A stretch of DNA of 64,000 nucleotides from Bacillota bacterium (GCA_023421395.1 JAEZTL010000017.1:1-64000); one strand, 5' to 3'. Shown: positions 33,891 through 43,054, counted from the stretch's first letter. The notes: generated from the letters alone by a model not told the origin. Numbers and translations are program-made.

Positions 33891-35276
33891 TCACAGTGAA
33901 CCCGGGCTTCCTCCACGGTGTGCCTTGATCGCTCGCCACAGCCGGGGGACGTCATTCCAGCGGAACAGGAATACGAACCACCAGGCAAGCCACAGCGCCA
34001 GGAACAGCGTGACATAGCTCACGTTGATGAAGCTTGAAAACACCTGATCGTCAATGGGGAGGATGAAGAGCGCGTATGCGATAAATCCGTAAAAAAGGAG
34101 AGGCGCATCGGCCAACCTTCCCTGCCTTTTCGATTGCAGCCATACATAGAAAGACTGAAATAGCAGGGCATTTAACGCCTGAAAAAGCGTCATCCCCCAG
34201 AATCCAAAATCTTGATAGTACCGCCGCAACGCCGTATATACGTTTCCGACATTCAGATCATTAACCGTACGGAACTCCAGGTGTCGGATGTACGCTTCCC
34301 CCGCAATGCCATACTTTGCGAGGAACTGGTTGAGCGACCAAAATGTTTCTTTTCCAAATATCCCACTGGGCGCGACAGGGTTCTGAAGATACAGATCAAA
34401 CAACCGAATCGGCCCGCCGGTGAAGACGGTGGTGTAGTAAATAAGGCCCTTATCCGTAACGCGCCCCACCATTTCCTTCAGCAGGAAAAAGCCTATCATG
34501 GCGGCCACGAAAACGCCTCCGCAGATGAGCAGAACCCGCGCACTGTTCATCCGTCTCCAACCGTAGCGGCGATGCCACAGGATATACGCCATGACCAGCG
34601 CCGCCGCAACCAGCTTAATCAGGTTCAACCTGCCCGCGCTCATCAGCGATTGAAGTACGTGCAGCGCAACGGGCAGCATCAGCGCCAAGTCTTTCCATTC
34701 GAAGCCGCGCAAGACGACGTTGTTCACGAACAGATACAAATAGACGTACGCGAAAACGGTCATCAGCTTCAGACCCTGATTCACAAGGAACGGAAGCCCT
34801 TCCTCAATTGAAAGGGTGTTATAGGAATACCGGTTGCGGAAAACGTTCATCATCTGGGCATAACCGTCGCCGGCGGTATATCCGCCTAGGGATGCGATGC
34901 GAATGACCTGAAGGTAGAAAAACGCCATGACGATCAAACCCGCCGCCAGGACGAGCGCCAACTTGACCCAGTCAATCGCCGCGACATCACACTCTGTACG
35001 CTGAATTGGCTCCAACGCCATCGGATGTTTTCGTTGCATCTGGCGATTTACCAGCATGCTGACCGCCACAAACACCGCGACGCCCCAGACAATCAGGAAG
35101 TATGCCTCAACGCTGAATACGCCCATATTCCAACGGTCAAAATTGTATAGCGTAGAAAGCGCGCAGACCGAAAAAATCAACGTAAGCGCGACGGGCGGCG
35201 AAAAGATGTCCCTGTTGAAGTGTCGAAACGAAACCGCAGAAAAAACCAGCAGCGTGGCGATCAGCGCAAAAATCAT
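33891..35276 (-). CDS. O-antigen/repeat-unit polymerase (Wzy-like)
   Basis: The 461-residue protein has ten or more hydrophobic segments, a large loop between the later ones (about residues 285-340), and overall layout of oligosaccharide repeat polymerases; sequence conservation in this family is low. It sits with a flippase, initiating transferase and glycosyltransferases, which supports the call. Its ATG overlaps the stop of the GT2 gene (ATGA). It would join lipid-linked repeat units on the outer face of the membrane. Confidence 0.8.
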   Translation of the reverse strand: MIFALIATLLVFSAVSFRHFNRDIFSPPVALTLIFSVCALSTLYNFDRWNMGVFSVEAYFLIVWGVAVFVAVSMLVNRQMQRKHPMALEPIQRTECDVAAIDWVKLALVLAAGLIVMAFFYLQVIRIASLGGYTAGDGYAQMMNVFRNRYSYNTLSIEEGLPFLVNQGLKLMTVFAYVYLYLFVNNVVLRGFEWKDLALMLPVALHVLQSLMSAGRLNLIKLVAAALVMAYILWHRRYGWRRMNSARVLLICGGVFVAAMIGFFLLKEMVGRVTDKGLIYYTTVFTGGPIRLFDLYLQNPVAPSGIFGKETFWSLNQFLAKYGIAGEAYIRHLEFRTVNDLNVGNVYTALRRYYQDFGFWGMTLFQALNALLFQSFYVWLQSKRQGRLADAPLLFYGFIAYALFILPIDDQVFSSFINVSYVTLFLALWLAWWFVFLFRWNDVPRLWRAIKAHRGGSPGSL

Positions 35277-36259
35277 GACGCGATATCCACCCCCGCTCTT
35301 TGGGTGTCCAAATACGGCTTATAGCTCCCCATGGCCAGTGCGGCGTACAGGGCGGCCGTTTTGTAGATCCTGCCGCACGATACCTGATTGCGCATGCAAA
35401 ACAGCACGGCGCCAAACCCGCCCCGGCAAATCGCCCGTTTAGCCTTCTGCGCCAGCACATTTCCTGGGTCGAACGTCAAAATTTCTTCCAGAATACTCTC
35501 CGACAGCATGAATGCCTGCGCAAGGCGTGAAGAATATGCGGTGAAATCAGCAAGCTTACGAATCAGGTTCGGCCGCTGAAGGTCGTTATAAAGCATGGAA
35601 ACATTGCCTCCGTGGCGGCGATAGAGCACAAGCGGATCTTCAACATACAGCGCCCGCCCATACAGCATGGCGTATACCTCAAAATACACGTCGTGGGCCA
35701 GTATGCTTTCATTCTTCTTGGGAGTCGAGGGCACTTTCACAAGAAGCGCCCTGTTGATCAGCATCGTACAGCCCCAGACCTTTCGCAGAAACAATCCATC
35801 CACACGCCCCCTTACGCGCATATCGCTCAGGCGTTGCTGGCTTTTGACGAGGATGTTGCCGGATTCGTCCATGGTACTAAAATCGCTGTAGGCCATGAGC
35901 GGCTCCGGGCTGCTTCCGCCCATGCGATCAAGCATCCGCTCCAGCTTTTTCGGATGCCATTGATCATCCTGGTCACAGAACGCGAACGCATCGTAGAGAT
36001 CCGCCCGCGCCTTCGCCATGCGGATGAGCGCGTGAAAGTTCAGGAACGCGCCATGGGGGCCGGTGGTATTGACCGTAAACTCAATGCGCGAATCCTTTGC
36101 TTTGTATGCTTCCAGTATGGAGATGGTAGCGTCGCTGGAGCCATCATCGCGGACAAGAAGCACCCAGTCGACATGCGTTTGCGCAAGGATACTGTCCAAT
36201 TGAGCCCGAAGATACCGCTCTCCATTGTAAGTCGCCATCAGAATCAGTACATGCCGCAA
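35273..36259 (-). CDS. Family 2 glycosyltransferase
   Basis: The N-terminal GT-A domain shows ILMATYNGERYLRAQLDSIL in pieces, VRDDGSSD and AFCDQDDQWHPKKLE, as in rhamnosyl- and related GT2 enzymes. A DQDD motif binds the metal-nucleotide sugar. GGGAGGGAG lies 6 bases before a TTG at 36259 and overlaps the first codons of an upstream ATG at 36280, so I choose the TTG (328 residues). It probably adds rhamnose or another sugar to the lipid-linked repeat. Confidence 0.9.
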   Translation of the reverse strand: MRHVLILMATYNGERYLRAQLDSILAQTHVDWVLLVRDDGSSDATISILEAYKAKDSRIEFTVNTTGPHGAFLNFHALIRMAKARADLYDAFAFCDQDDQWHPKKLERMLDRMGGSSPEPLMAYSDFSTMDESGNILVKSQQRLSDMRVRGRVDGLFLRKVWGCTMLINRALLVKVPSTPKKNESILAHDVYFEVYAMLYGRALYVEDPLVLYRRHGGNVSMLYNDLQRPNLIRKLADFTAYSSRLAQAFMLSESILEEILTFDPGNVLAQKAKRAICRGGFGAVLFCMRNQVSCGRIYKTAALYAALAMGSYKPYLDTQRAGVDIAS

Positions 36260-36300
36260 TAATAACTCCCTCCCTTCCATCTCGGATCATGGCCGGCCCA

Positions 36301-37134
36301 TCAGTTTTCGAAGGTGATGATCACATGATGGCTGACCTGCTTTTCGGGCGGCGGGAGCTGCATGTAATCACCGTAAACATTCCGAAGATATCCGTCAGCG
36401 CCCGAAGGCGCAGCGACAAGCGCGTCCTCAAACCGCACCGTCTGAACCCCGTCGAAAAATGACCGCGGCGCAATTTCACGATCCTTATAACAACCCGAGT
36501 AATTGAACATATATTCACACTTGTCAAAATCGTATTTCTGGAGCGTCCGGTCCAATTTCTTTAAAAGTTTGTCGCCGTTGAATAATTTCCCGATGCGCGT
36601 GATCATCGCAAAGCGGATGAGCGCTTGTTCGATCCGGGAACGGCGGACATTGGTCGACACGTTATCGATCTGCGTGAACTTGTACAGCGCCTTGATAAAG
36701 TTCAGGTGGAAAACGTGCATTTTTCTGCGCAGCTTGCCGGAGGGCAGGCCGTCCAGCGGAAACACATCCGTCCAAACACCGATTTCCGCTTTATACTGGC
36801 CGTGATCCCAGAGAATCTTCATATTGTTGTCCACGACGCGGGTGTAATAGCACTTGTAGGTGCGCGATGAGTCCATCGTACGCACCTCGTAATTGTCCGG
36901 AAGGTAGGATTTTGCCACTTTGACGAATCGGTTATAATCGCTTCGGGGAATTCCAATATCCACGTCATCGTCCCAGGGAATGAAGCCCTCGTGACGAAGG
37001 GCGCCGATGAGCGTCCCCCCGATGATAAAATACCGAATATTCTCCGCTTCGCAAATGCGCTTGATCTGTTTTAGCGTTTTGAGTTCGATATTCTGCAGCT
37101 TTGCCAGCGATTCGTTCCTTTGCGGTTCAATCAT
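36301..37134 (-). CDS. LicD-family phosphotransferase
   Basis: The 277-residue protein has the LicD nucleotidyltransferase-fold core: YFIIGGTLIGALRHEGFIPWDDDVDIGI (in pieces; acidic cluster Asp55-57 and Asp59) and DVFPLDGLP. LicD proteins transfer phosphocholine or polyol-phosphate from CDP donors to glycans. With the cytidylyltransferase gene three genes downstream it could decorate the repeat unit with a CDP-derived group such as ribitol phosphate. No choline kinase or choline transporter gene is seen nearby, arguing mildly against phosphocholine. ATG 37134 follows GGAGGGG. Confidence 0.9.
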   Translation of the reverse strand: MIEPQRNESLAKLQNIELKTLKQIKRICEAENIRYFIIGGTLIGALRHEGFIPWDDDVDIGIPRSDYNRFVKVAKSYLPDNYEVRTMDSSRTYKCYYTRVVDNNMKILWDHGQYKAEIGVWTDVFPLDGLPSGKLRRKMHVFHLNFIKALYKFTQIDNVSTNVRRSRIEQALIRFAMITRIGKLFNGDKLLKKLDRTLQKYDFDKCEYMFNYSGCYKDREIAPRSFFDGVQTVRFEDALVAAPSGADGYLRNVYGDYMQLPPPEKQVSHHVIITFEN

Positions 37135-37137
37135 GTC

Positions 37138-38286
37138 CTACCCCTCCATTTGCCGCTTGCGGTGTGTCGCTTCGGGCCGATAGCATTCAACTGTCTGGTC
37201 GACCACCGCACCCCAGCTGAAAGCCTCGGATCGCACACGAGCGGCCGTTTTCAATGTCTCGCTCGATTCGCTCGCCAGTGCGTCCCTCAATGCGCCGCGG
37301 AGCGAATCGATTTTGCCCAGCTCAAACGTCAATCCCGCGCCGTCCAGCACGTCCGTGTTCTCCGGAATGTCGCTGACCAAGCACAGGCAGCCGTGGCTCA
37401 TCGCCTCAAGCAGCGTCATCGGCATGCCCTCGATGCTGCTGGGCAGTACATAGAGGAAACAGTTCGTGTAGAGTTCGTCCAGGATTTCGCCGGAGGCAAA
37501 ACCCGTCATGATCACGCGTGTATCCTTCGCCGCCTTTTCCCGGATGGAGCGGAAGTAGTCGTCGGCATGGCTGTTATCACCGGCGACGACCAATTTCATG
37601 TCAGTATCAAGCGCGGCAAAGGCATCAAGCAAGTCGTGAAGACCCTTTTCCGGCACGATCCTTGCCAGAAAGAGGATGTAGCCACCCGCTTGAAGCCCCC
37701 ATTTTTCGGTGATGCGTCGCGCGGGACGATTCACAGCGCAATCAACACCATTTCCGATCAGCCTCGTCTCACGGCCATACCGTGCGCGGAAATACTCCTG
37801 TACGCCCCTTGAGAGCACGATCACCTCGTCTGCGTACTTCGCCGCGCACCTCTCGCCAAACAGCAGAAAACGTGTTGCGAAGCCCCCCCATTTGGCGCGC
37901 TGCCAGTCTAGTCCGTGGATGGTAGCCACCGTGCGCTTCTGGGCGAGCTTAGCGATCGGCAGCATCGCGCAGGAGCCTTCGGCATGTACATGAATCACGT
38001 CATAGCGACCGCACGCAGCCATCAGCATCGCAAAAAATGCATAGATGACCGCGTTGAGGCTGCGGCTTTCCAGTGTGAACGCGCGGCGGATCCGCACGCC
38101 CTTATAGCGGGCCATGCGCTCGTCGCCGGGCCGGTAACGGTTGATCAGCGTCACATCGACGCCCTGCTCCGCCATCCGGACGGCCAACTCTTCCACAACC
38201 GATTCGACGCCGCCCTCCCGGCCGGGCACGCGCTTATGCCCCAGCATCACCACGCAAAGCCCTTCCCCGTTTGGCTTACTTCTCAT
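37138..38286 (-). CDS. Family 4 glycosyltransferase
   Basis: The 382-residue GT-B protein has VPGREGGVESVVEELA near the N-terminus, IHVHAEGS, the donor-binding LFLARIVPEKGLHDLL and the E-x7-E motif SIEGMPMTLLEAMSHG. It adds a sugar from a nucleotide donor on the cytosolic face. ATG 38286 overlaps the end of the radical SAM gene by 11 bases; the first 21 codons of the longer frame have no family match. Confidence 0.92.
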   Translation of the reverse strand: MRSKPNGEGLCVVMLGHKRVPGREGGVESVVEELAVRMAEQGVDVTLINRYRPGDERMARYKGVRIRRAFTLESRSLNAVIYAFFAMLMAACGRYDVIHVHAEGSCAMLPIAKLAQKRTVATIHGLDWQRAKWGGFATRFLLFGERCAAKYADEVIVLSRGVQEYFRARYGRETRLIGNGVDCAVNRPARRITEKWGLQAGGYILFLARIVPEKGLHDLLDAFAALDTDMKLVVAGDNSHADDYFRSIREKAAKDTRVIMTGFASGEILDELYTNCFLYVLPSSIEGMPMTLLEAMSHGCLCLVSDIPENTDVLDGAGLTFELGKIDSLRGALRDALASESSETLKTAARVRSEAFSWGAVVDQTVECYRPEATHRKRQMEG

Positions 38287-39286
38287 CGGGGATGAACCTA
38301 TTCTCACGCAGACTGTAACGATTCCCTTTGAACAGCTTGTGCTTGGCAATCCACCATGCGGGAACCCATATGCGTTTGTGCATCGCAGGGGACGCGCTGC
38401 CGATCATCCAGCAGTTCCGATCACAGTGTTTCACTTGGTTGCGCACCTTTTGGGCCTGCTCACTGTTCCAAAGCTCATCCCATGTCATCTCGTTGAGGTT
38501 CCCCATCGACGCTTTTTCGGCCATACCGTTGCATGGCAGCACGTCGCCGAAGGGGTCAATGAAAAAACCGTCATCTGACATTTCGCACGGCAGTAGCCGC
38601 TTTTGGCCATAGATGTAGTTGATCAGGCCGTGGTTAAAATAAGCGCGGAACCACTTCTTGGGGGATTTGGATGTCAGCAAATTGTTGATCAGGTCTTCAA
38701 AACAACGGCTGACCTCCCCCTTATCGTCAATTTTGTTGTCGTTTTTTCGGAAATAGAACGAATTGTGAAGCGTCGCTGTCGCGAACTCCATCCCCAATTC
38801 GTCTGAAAGCCTGTAGAGGGGAACAAGGTCGTGGCAATTCATGTCCTGCACAGTCATGCCAAAGCCTACGTCCGGATGCTTCATCTCCACCAGCTTCCGG
38901 AGCGTATCGTAGCCGCGGTTAAAACCGTCCGGGATACCACGAATCGCATCGTTGGTTTTCTGCAGCCCTTCGATGCTGATGCGGATCCCGACATTGGGGA
39001 ACTCCTTACATAGCGCGATAATGCGGTCCGAAAAATAACCATTGGTCGATATGACAATGCGGTCGGTTTTTTTATACAGTTCTCGGACAATCTCGGGTAT
39101 ATCCTGCCGTACAAAGGGTTCTCCGCCGGTAATGTTGGTGAAAGCCATCTCGGGCAGCTTCCGAATTACATCCAGCGTAATTTCCTCAGAGGGCTTTGAG
39201 GGGTATTTGAAGCAGTCACACATGTTACAGCGGGCATTACAGCGATATGTGACGATAACCGTGCCGTACAGATTGCTTTTAGCCAT
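38276..39286 (-). CDS. Radical SAM/SPASM protein in polysaccharide locus
   Basis: The 336-residue protein has the radical SAM motif CNARCNMC (Cys16, Cys20, Cys23), ITGGEPF, and a C-terminal SPASM-like cysteine set (PCEMSDDG, PCNGM, CDRNCWM) for an auxiliary iron-sulfur cluster. Such proteins modify peptides or sugars by radical chemistry. Its overlap with the GT4 gene and position inside the operon suggest modification of the sugar, the lipid carrier or a linked peptide. There is no small precursor peptide gene visible beside it, so peptide maturation is less likely. Confidence 0.9.
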   Translation of the reverse strand: MAKSNLYGTVIVTYRCNARCNMCDCFKYPSKPSEEITLDVIRKLPEMAFTNITGGEPFVRQDIPEIVRELYKKTDRIVISTNGYFSDRIIALCKEFPNVGIRISIEGLQKTNDAIRGIPDGFNRGYDTLRKLVEMKHPDVGFGMTVQDMNCHDLVPLYRLSDELGMEFATATLHNSFYFRKNDNKIDDKGEVSRCFEDLINNLLTSKSPKKWFRAYFNHGLINYIYGQKRLLPCEMSDDGFFIDPFGDVLPCNGMAEKASMGNLNEMTWDELWNSEQAQKVRNQVKHCDRNCWMIGSASPAMHKRIWVPAWWIAKHKLFKGNRYSLRENRFIPDEK

Positions 39287-39384
39287 CTTCTTTGACTCTT
39301 GTATCCTTTCTTGTCAGAAGGCCTATCTTTACATCCTGCGTGATTGGAGCGCTCAGCCTTCGGAGCAAACGCTCTGATCGTTGA

Positions 39385-40095
39385 TCACATCGCGCCCTTT
39401 CCCGTCACGACGCTTCGCACCGTCAGAAACAGGAGCTTGATGTCGACCCACAGGTTGTGGTGATGCACGTACTTCATATCCAGCCTCATCCACTCTTCGA
39501 ACTTGATCTCGTTACGCCCGCGCGCCTGCCAGTAGCAGGTGAGGCCGGGCTTGACCAGGAGCCGCTGCATCTCGTAAGGGCCGTACTGCTCCACTTCCTG
39601 GGGCAGCGGCGGCCTGGGGCCGACCAGCGACATATCCCCCAGGATGATGTTGACAAGCTGCGGCAGCTCGTCGATGCTGGTTCTGCGGATGAACCCCCCG
39701 AAGCGGGTGATGCGGGGATCGTTCCGGATCTTAAAGACCGGTCCGTCCATCTCGTTCTGATTCCGGAGATCCTCGAGGCGGTCTTCGGCGTCCACCGTCA
39801 TACTTCTAAATTTCAGGAATTTAAATACCTTTCGATTTTTCCCGACCCTGTCCTGCACAAAGATTGGGCCGCCTGTTGGATCGTCCAGGTAGATGATTAT
39901 GGACACGACGACAAGGAAAGGAAAGAGTGCGATCAACCCCACGCTGGACAATACGATGTCCATCGTCCGTTTTACAATGATATACAAGCGGGTGTCGTTG
40001 GAATAGGTCCGAAGATTAGACCGCGAAGCCAAGCTCGAGTGCTTGGTTAAGCCTAAAGGAGTATCTTCATGGTACTCGCATTCTCTCTGGGTCAT
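39385..40095 (-). CDS. Initiating sugar-phosphate transferase (polyprenyl-phosphate, WbaP/PssY-type)
   Basis: The 236-residue protein has one N-terminal hydrophobic segment (about residues 45-68), the FVQDRVGKNRKVFKFLKFRSM motif in pieces, RRTSIDELPQL, MSLVGPRPP and KPGLTCYWQARGR, the full bacterial sugar transferase domain. It starts repeat synthesis by moving a sugar-1-phosphate to undecaprenyl phosphate. Its start overlaps the stop of a truncated paralogue. It is the only complete copy of three related frames here. Confidence 0.94.
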   Translation of the reverse strand: MTQRECEYHEDTPLGLTKHSSLASRSNLRTYSNDTRLYIIVKRTMDIVLSSVGLIALFPFLVVVSIIIYLDDPTGGPIFVQDRVGKNRKVFKFLKFRSMTVDAEDRLEDLRNQNEMDGPVFKIRNDPRITRFGGFIRRTSIDELPQLVNIILGDMSLVGPRPPLPQEVEQYGPYEMQRLLVKPGLTCYWQARGRNEIKFEEWMRLDMKYVHHHNLWVDIKLLFLTVRSVVTGKGAM

Positions 40096-40712
40096 ATGAC
40101 ACTTCCCTCCATACGCAATACGGCAGGATTATTCATTTCTCGTGTTGAATCAACTGCGTGAACGGATAATCCGAGTTTGGGCCAAGGAGAGCTTTGACCG
40201 ATAAATCTCTGTGCCATAAGACTTTTAGAGTTTTGCATACCACGGATTCGTTCGATGTCCATAGACGCGGACTGGTTTTCGGAAGTATCCTCCCTAACAA
40301 GTCCGGTCCCGCAGCTTGATTTCTGATACTGCATATCCACTTGGATTTTGTAGCCATCGCACAATAAACAGCTCGATAAAACGCCTGATTTCTGTGCAAT
40401 ATACCCTGCCTCTAGCATCGAACGAGCATTGAAAAACTTAAAAAGCTTTCCATTCTTTCCAACCCTGTCCTGAACAAAGATCGGGCTGCCCGTCGGATCA
40501 TCCAGGTAGATGACCGCGGCCACAACGATCAGGAAGGGGAGAAGAACAGCAAGCGCCAAGATCGACAGCAGGAGATCCATGGCGCGCTTCGCGATCAGAT
40601 AAAAGGCGGATTCTTGAGCGCAAACCCGAACAACCGGCTGCGGATTGACACGCTTCCGCTCCGGTTGAATCAAAGGGACCTCATCGTCCCAATCGGATTC
40701 TCGTTGAATCAT
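40092..40712 (-). pseudogene. Chimeric or truncated sugar transferase paralogue
   Basis: Residues 1-97 align closely with the intact transferase downstream (KRAMDLLLS..., IYLDDPTGSPIFVQDRVGKN), but after RSM the sequence changes completely and the catalytic half (DELPQL, GPRPP, PGLT) is absent. The replacement tail of about 108 residues is unknown to me and its DNA is clearly more AT-rich than its surroundings. It keeps a good RBS (GAAAGGAAG) and an ATGA overlap with the next gene. Probably inactive; a membrane-anchored non-catalytic protein is possible. Confidence 0.7.
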
Positions 40713-40921
40713 GTGCCGCTTCCTTTCGTTAACTGAGGTGCGAATCAGCGTCTGTCGCCGGATAGCCGCAGGCCGTACCAGGAAAGGGGCGAGGTCTTTA
40801 CGCCCGGCATGGGATACTCATCCTCTCAAGACAACGACCAGCTTGTAACGCAACAGATTTCTCCCCGTGATTGCGCCGGTTCATCGAGACTGCAGGCAAC
40901 AGCCGTCCGCGCGCGAAACGC
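40713..40921. other. Gap between transferase remnants
   Basis: About 210 bases with no convincing gene. Likely further decay of the upstream transferase copy. Confidence 0.35.
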
Positions 40922-41350
40922 TCAGGCGAATACCAGCTGACCGTGACGGAGCCCGGGAGCAAGTCCGTACCCCTTGCCACGGTTTATACACGCTTTTATC
41001 CTCGCACCAACATCTGAAGACGCGCTCCACAACACACGGGTTGGGAGAGAGCCAATCACACCGACGCGGTTGCGGCGGAAAACCGGGCTCCCGGCAGAGT
41101 CGCCGGCAAAGAACAAGGGTGCGACCGCTAGCGCGAATAAAGCCAGTACAAAGATACCGGCCCCTGCAAGCAGAATATCCAAAAGGTCTCGGAAGAAAAG
41201 GCGGGACGCCACGCCGCGGTTGAAATGTTCGCCAAACCAACCATGGGCTTGCGCGCTATGGCTTTGGAAAGCGGCCACCGTGAGCATCCTGTCCAGCAAA
41301 TTGTATCGCTCGCCATTACAGGTCATGTAATGTTTGTTAATCATATCCAT
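40922..41350 (-). pseudogene. Second decayed sugar transferase paralogue
   Basis: Around residues 48-95 the frame still shows a transferase-like N-terminus (FFRDLLDILLAGAG..., GDSAGSPVFRRNRVG), matching the other two copies in order but with many changes and loss of the catalytic half. It is the first frame after the locus promoter. The start is unclear; ATG 41350 or 41344 is possible without a strong RBS. Confidence 0.5.
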
Positions 41351-41505
41351 CCCAATTGCCCGGTAATAAGCATCAGGGATCTGCGTTTGCTTTTCCCCGA
41401 AGGTGGTACTCGGCCCCACGGAGCGGGCGTGAAATCCTCTTCCGCTCCAGCGGCGAACTTCATTCCCGGCGCAGCCAAATTGGAAAGCCCGCTGCCTTCC
41501 TGCCA

Positions 41506-41534
41506 ATTATACCATTTCTATCATCATACAACAA
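41506..41534 (-). promoter_or_regulatory. Main promoter of the polysaccharide locus
   Basis: On the minus strand TTGTTG (41529-41534) and TATAAT (41506-41511) are 17 bases apart. All genes down to 27080 lie on the same strand with short gaps, so this promoter probably drives the locus of about 14 kb. Confidence 0.75.
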
Positions 41535-41546
41535 GTGAGCCCGGTC

Positions 41547-41564
41547 ATCTTAAAGGTATCTTAA
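41547..41564. promoter_or_regulatory. Direct repeat upstream of the locus promoter
   Basis: ATCTTAA occurs at 41547-41553 and 41558-41564, repeated every 11 bases, a dozen bases upstream of the -35 box. This geometry is typical of OmpR-type response regulator sites. Confidence 0.45.
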
Positions 41565-42043
41565 TAGAGTTTCGGCGTGGCGGCGACATCCCGCAGCCGT
41601 TGCGGCTTCGCGCTTTCCGCCGCAAATTCAAGGGGGCGATTACGCTGCGGACGCAAATGCACCCTTGATCATGAAACCCGGCTCTGGCTCTGAGACATCG
41701 GCCCGGGAGCGGCCCGGTGCGGCGGGCTCCCGGCTCCAGGAGGCTCGGACAGTTAAGCAACCTCGTCGTATCGTCAGATCGCTCCCGGCGACAGGTTCGC
41801 CGGGAATGCGTTGGTGTCTCAGTGCGCGCACCGGAGGCAAAAGCAACGCGATCCGTCCGCGCGCAGCCCGGAAACCCGCGAGGGTTTCAGGCGCGCCGGC
41901 CTTCCCCTTCGCACCGAAAATTCTCAGGCATCGGGGATGCTTTAGCGCCCCGGTTCCCGGGGCTTCGGGCGGCTCTGATCACTTTCCACGCCGCCGGGCC
42001 GCCCCGCGCAAACAATCTTTGAGCACATTCCGCCTTCATGGTA
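41565..42043. other. Intergenic region upstream of the TRAP genes
   Basis: About 480 GC-rich bases between divergent promoters. Frames present are arginine/proline-rich without RBS or family match. I see no gene, RNA or repeat. Confidence 0.45.
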
Positions 42044-42072
42044 TTGCGTTATCTTTGTTCATATTATATACT
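42044..42072 (+). promoter_or_regulatory. Promoter of the TRAP transporter operon
   Basis: TTGCGT (42044-42049) and TATACT (42067-42072) with a 17-base spacer, 35 bases before the start codon; GGGAGGA at 42090-42096 serves as RBS. Confidence 0.6.
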
Positions 42073-42106
42073 GATTCCATACTGAGCATGGGAGGATGGA
42101 TGGTTC

Positions 42107-43054
42107 ATGAAGAAATTGTTAGCCGTTTGCCTTGCGATGGTGCTGTTGCTCTCGATAACCGCGACTGGCTACGCGACCGAATACCTCGGCCTGGCGACGG
42201 GCGGCACAACCGGGACGTACTACGCGCTCGGCGGCGATATTGCCGCGCTGTGGATGGCCAACATTCCGGACCTGGACGTCACGGCGCAGTCGACGGGCGG
42301 CTCGAAAGCCAACATCATGCTCATCAACGACGGCGAGGCGGAACTGGCCACCGTGCAGAACGACGTCATGTACTACGCGTACCAGGGCGACAAGGATTTC
42401 TTTGACGGACAGGTCATCGATTCCTTCACCGCGATCGGCGCCCTTTACCCCGAACTGGTGCAAATCGTCGTCGCCGCGGACAGCGGCATCAAGACGGTGG
42501 CGGATTTGAAAGGGCGCAACGTGTCGGTCGGCGCCGTCGGCTCCGGCGTCTATTTCAACGCGGTGCAGGTTCTTGAGAACGCCGGCCTAACCCTCGGCGA
42601 TATCATCGCGCACCACTACTCCTTCGACGAATCCGCGACCGCCTTCCAGAACCAGCAGATTGACGCCTTCTTTGTGACGTCGGGCCTCCCGAACACCTCC
42701 ATCATCGAGGTTGCCAACAAGCGCGATGTCAACCTGATCGGCCTTGACGAGGCCGCGCTCAAGGCGCTCATGGACAAGTACAGCTTCTATGTGCCGGTGA
42801 CCGTACCCGCCGGCACGTACAGCGGGATGACGGAGGATGTTACCGTGCCCGCCGTCAGCGCCGTGCTGATTTGCTCGAACAATCTGAGCGAGGACATCGT
42901 GTACCAGCTCACCAAGGTGCTGTTCGAGAAAACCGCCGACCTGACCCACGCCAAGAAGGCGATGATCTCCGCGGAATCCGCGGTGAAGGGCATTCCGGTC
43001 CCGTTCCACCCCGGCGCCAAGCGCTACTTTACCGAGCTTGGACTGATTAAGTAG
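42107..43054 (+). CDS. TAXI-family TRAP transporter solute-binding protein
   Basis: The 315-residue protein has a signal peptide (MKKLLAVCLAMVLLLSITAT) and the TAXI start LGLATGGTTGTYYALGGDIA (in pieces), followed by TGGSKANIMLINDGEAELATVQND in pieces and the GRNVSVGAVGSGVYFNAV region. TAXI proteins deliver dicarboxylates or amino acids such as glutamate to ion-driven permeases. The one signal-peptide cysteine (position 8) is inside the hydrophobic core, not a lipobox. The fused permease gene follows after a hairpin. Confidence 0.93.
   Translation: MKKLLAVCLAMVLLLSITATGYATEYLGLATGGTTGTYYALGGDIAALWMANIPDLDVTAQSTGGSKANIMLINDGEAELATVQNDVMYYAYQGDKDFFDGQVIDSFTAIGALYPELVQIVVAADSGIKTVADLKGRNVSVGAVGSGVYFNAVQVLENAGLTLGDIIAHHYSFDESATAFQNQQIDAFFVTSGLPNTSIIEVANKRDVNLIGLDEAALKALMDKYSFYVPVTVPAGTYSGMTEDVTVPAVSAVLICSNNLSEDIVYQLTKVLFEKTADLTHAKKAMISAESAVKGIPVPFHPGAKRYFTELGLIK

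Noticed and set aside
40133..40399. Alternative frame inside the AT-rich tail of the chimeric transferase
   Set aside because: No family match and no RBS; it only shows that the region is relatively open.
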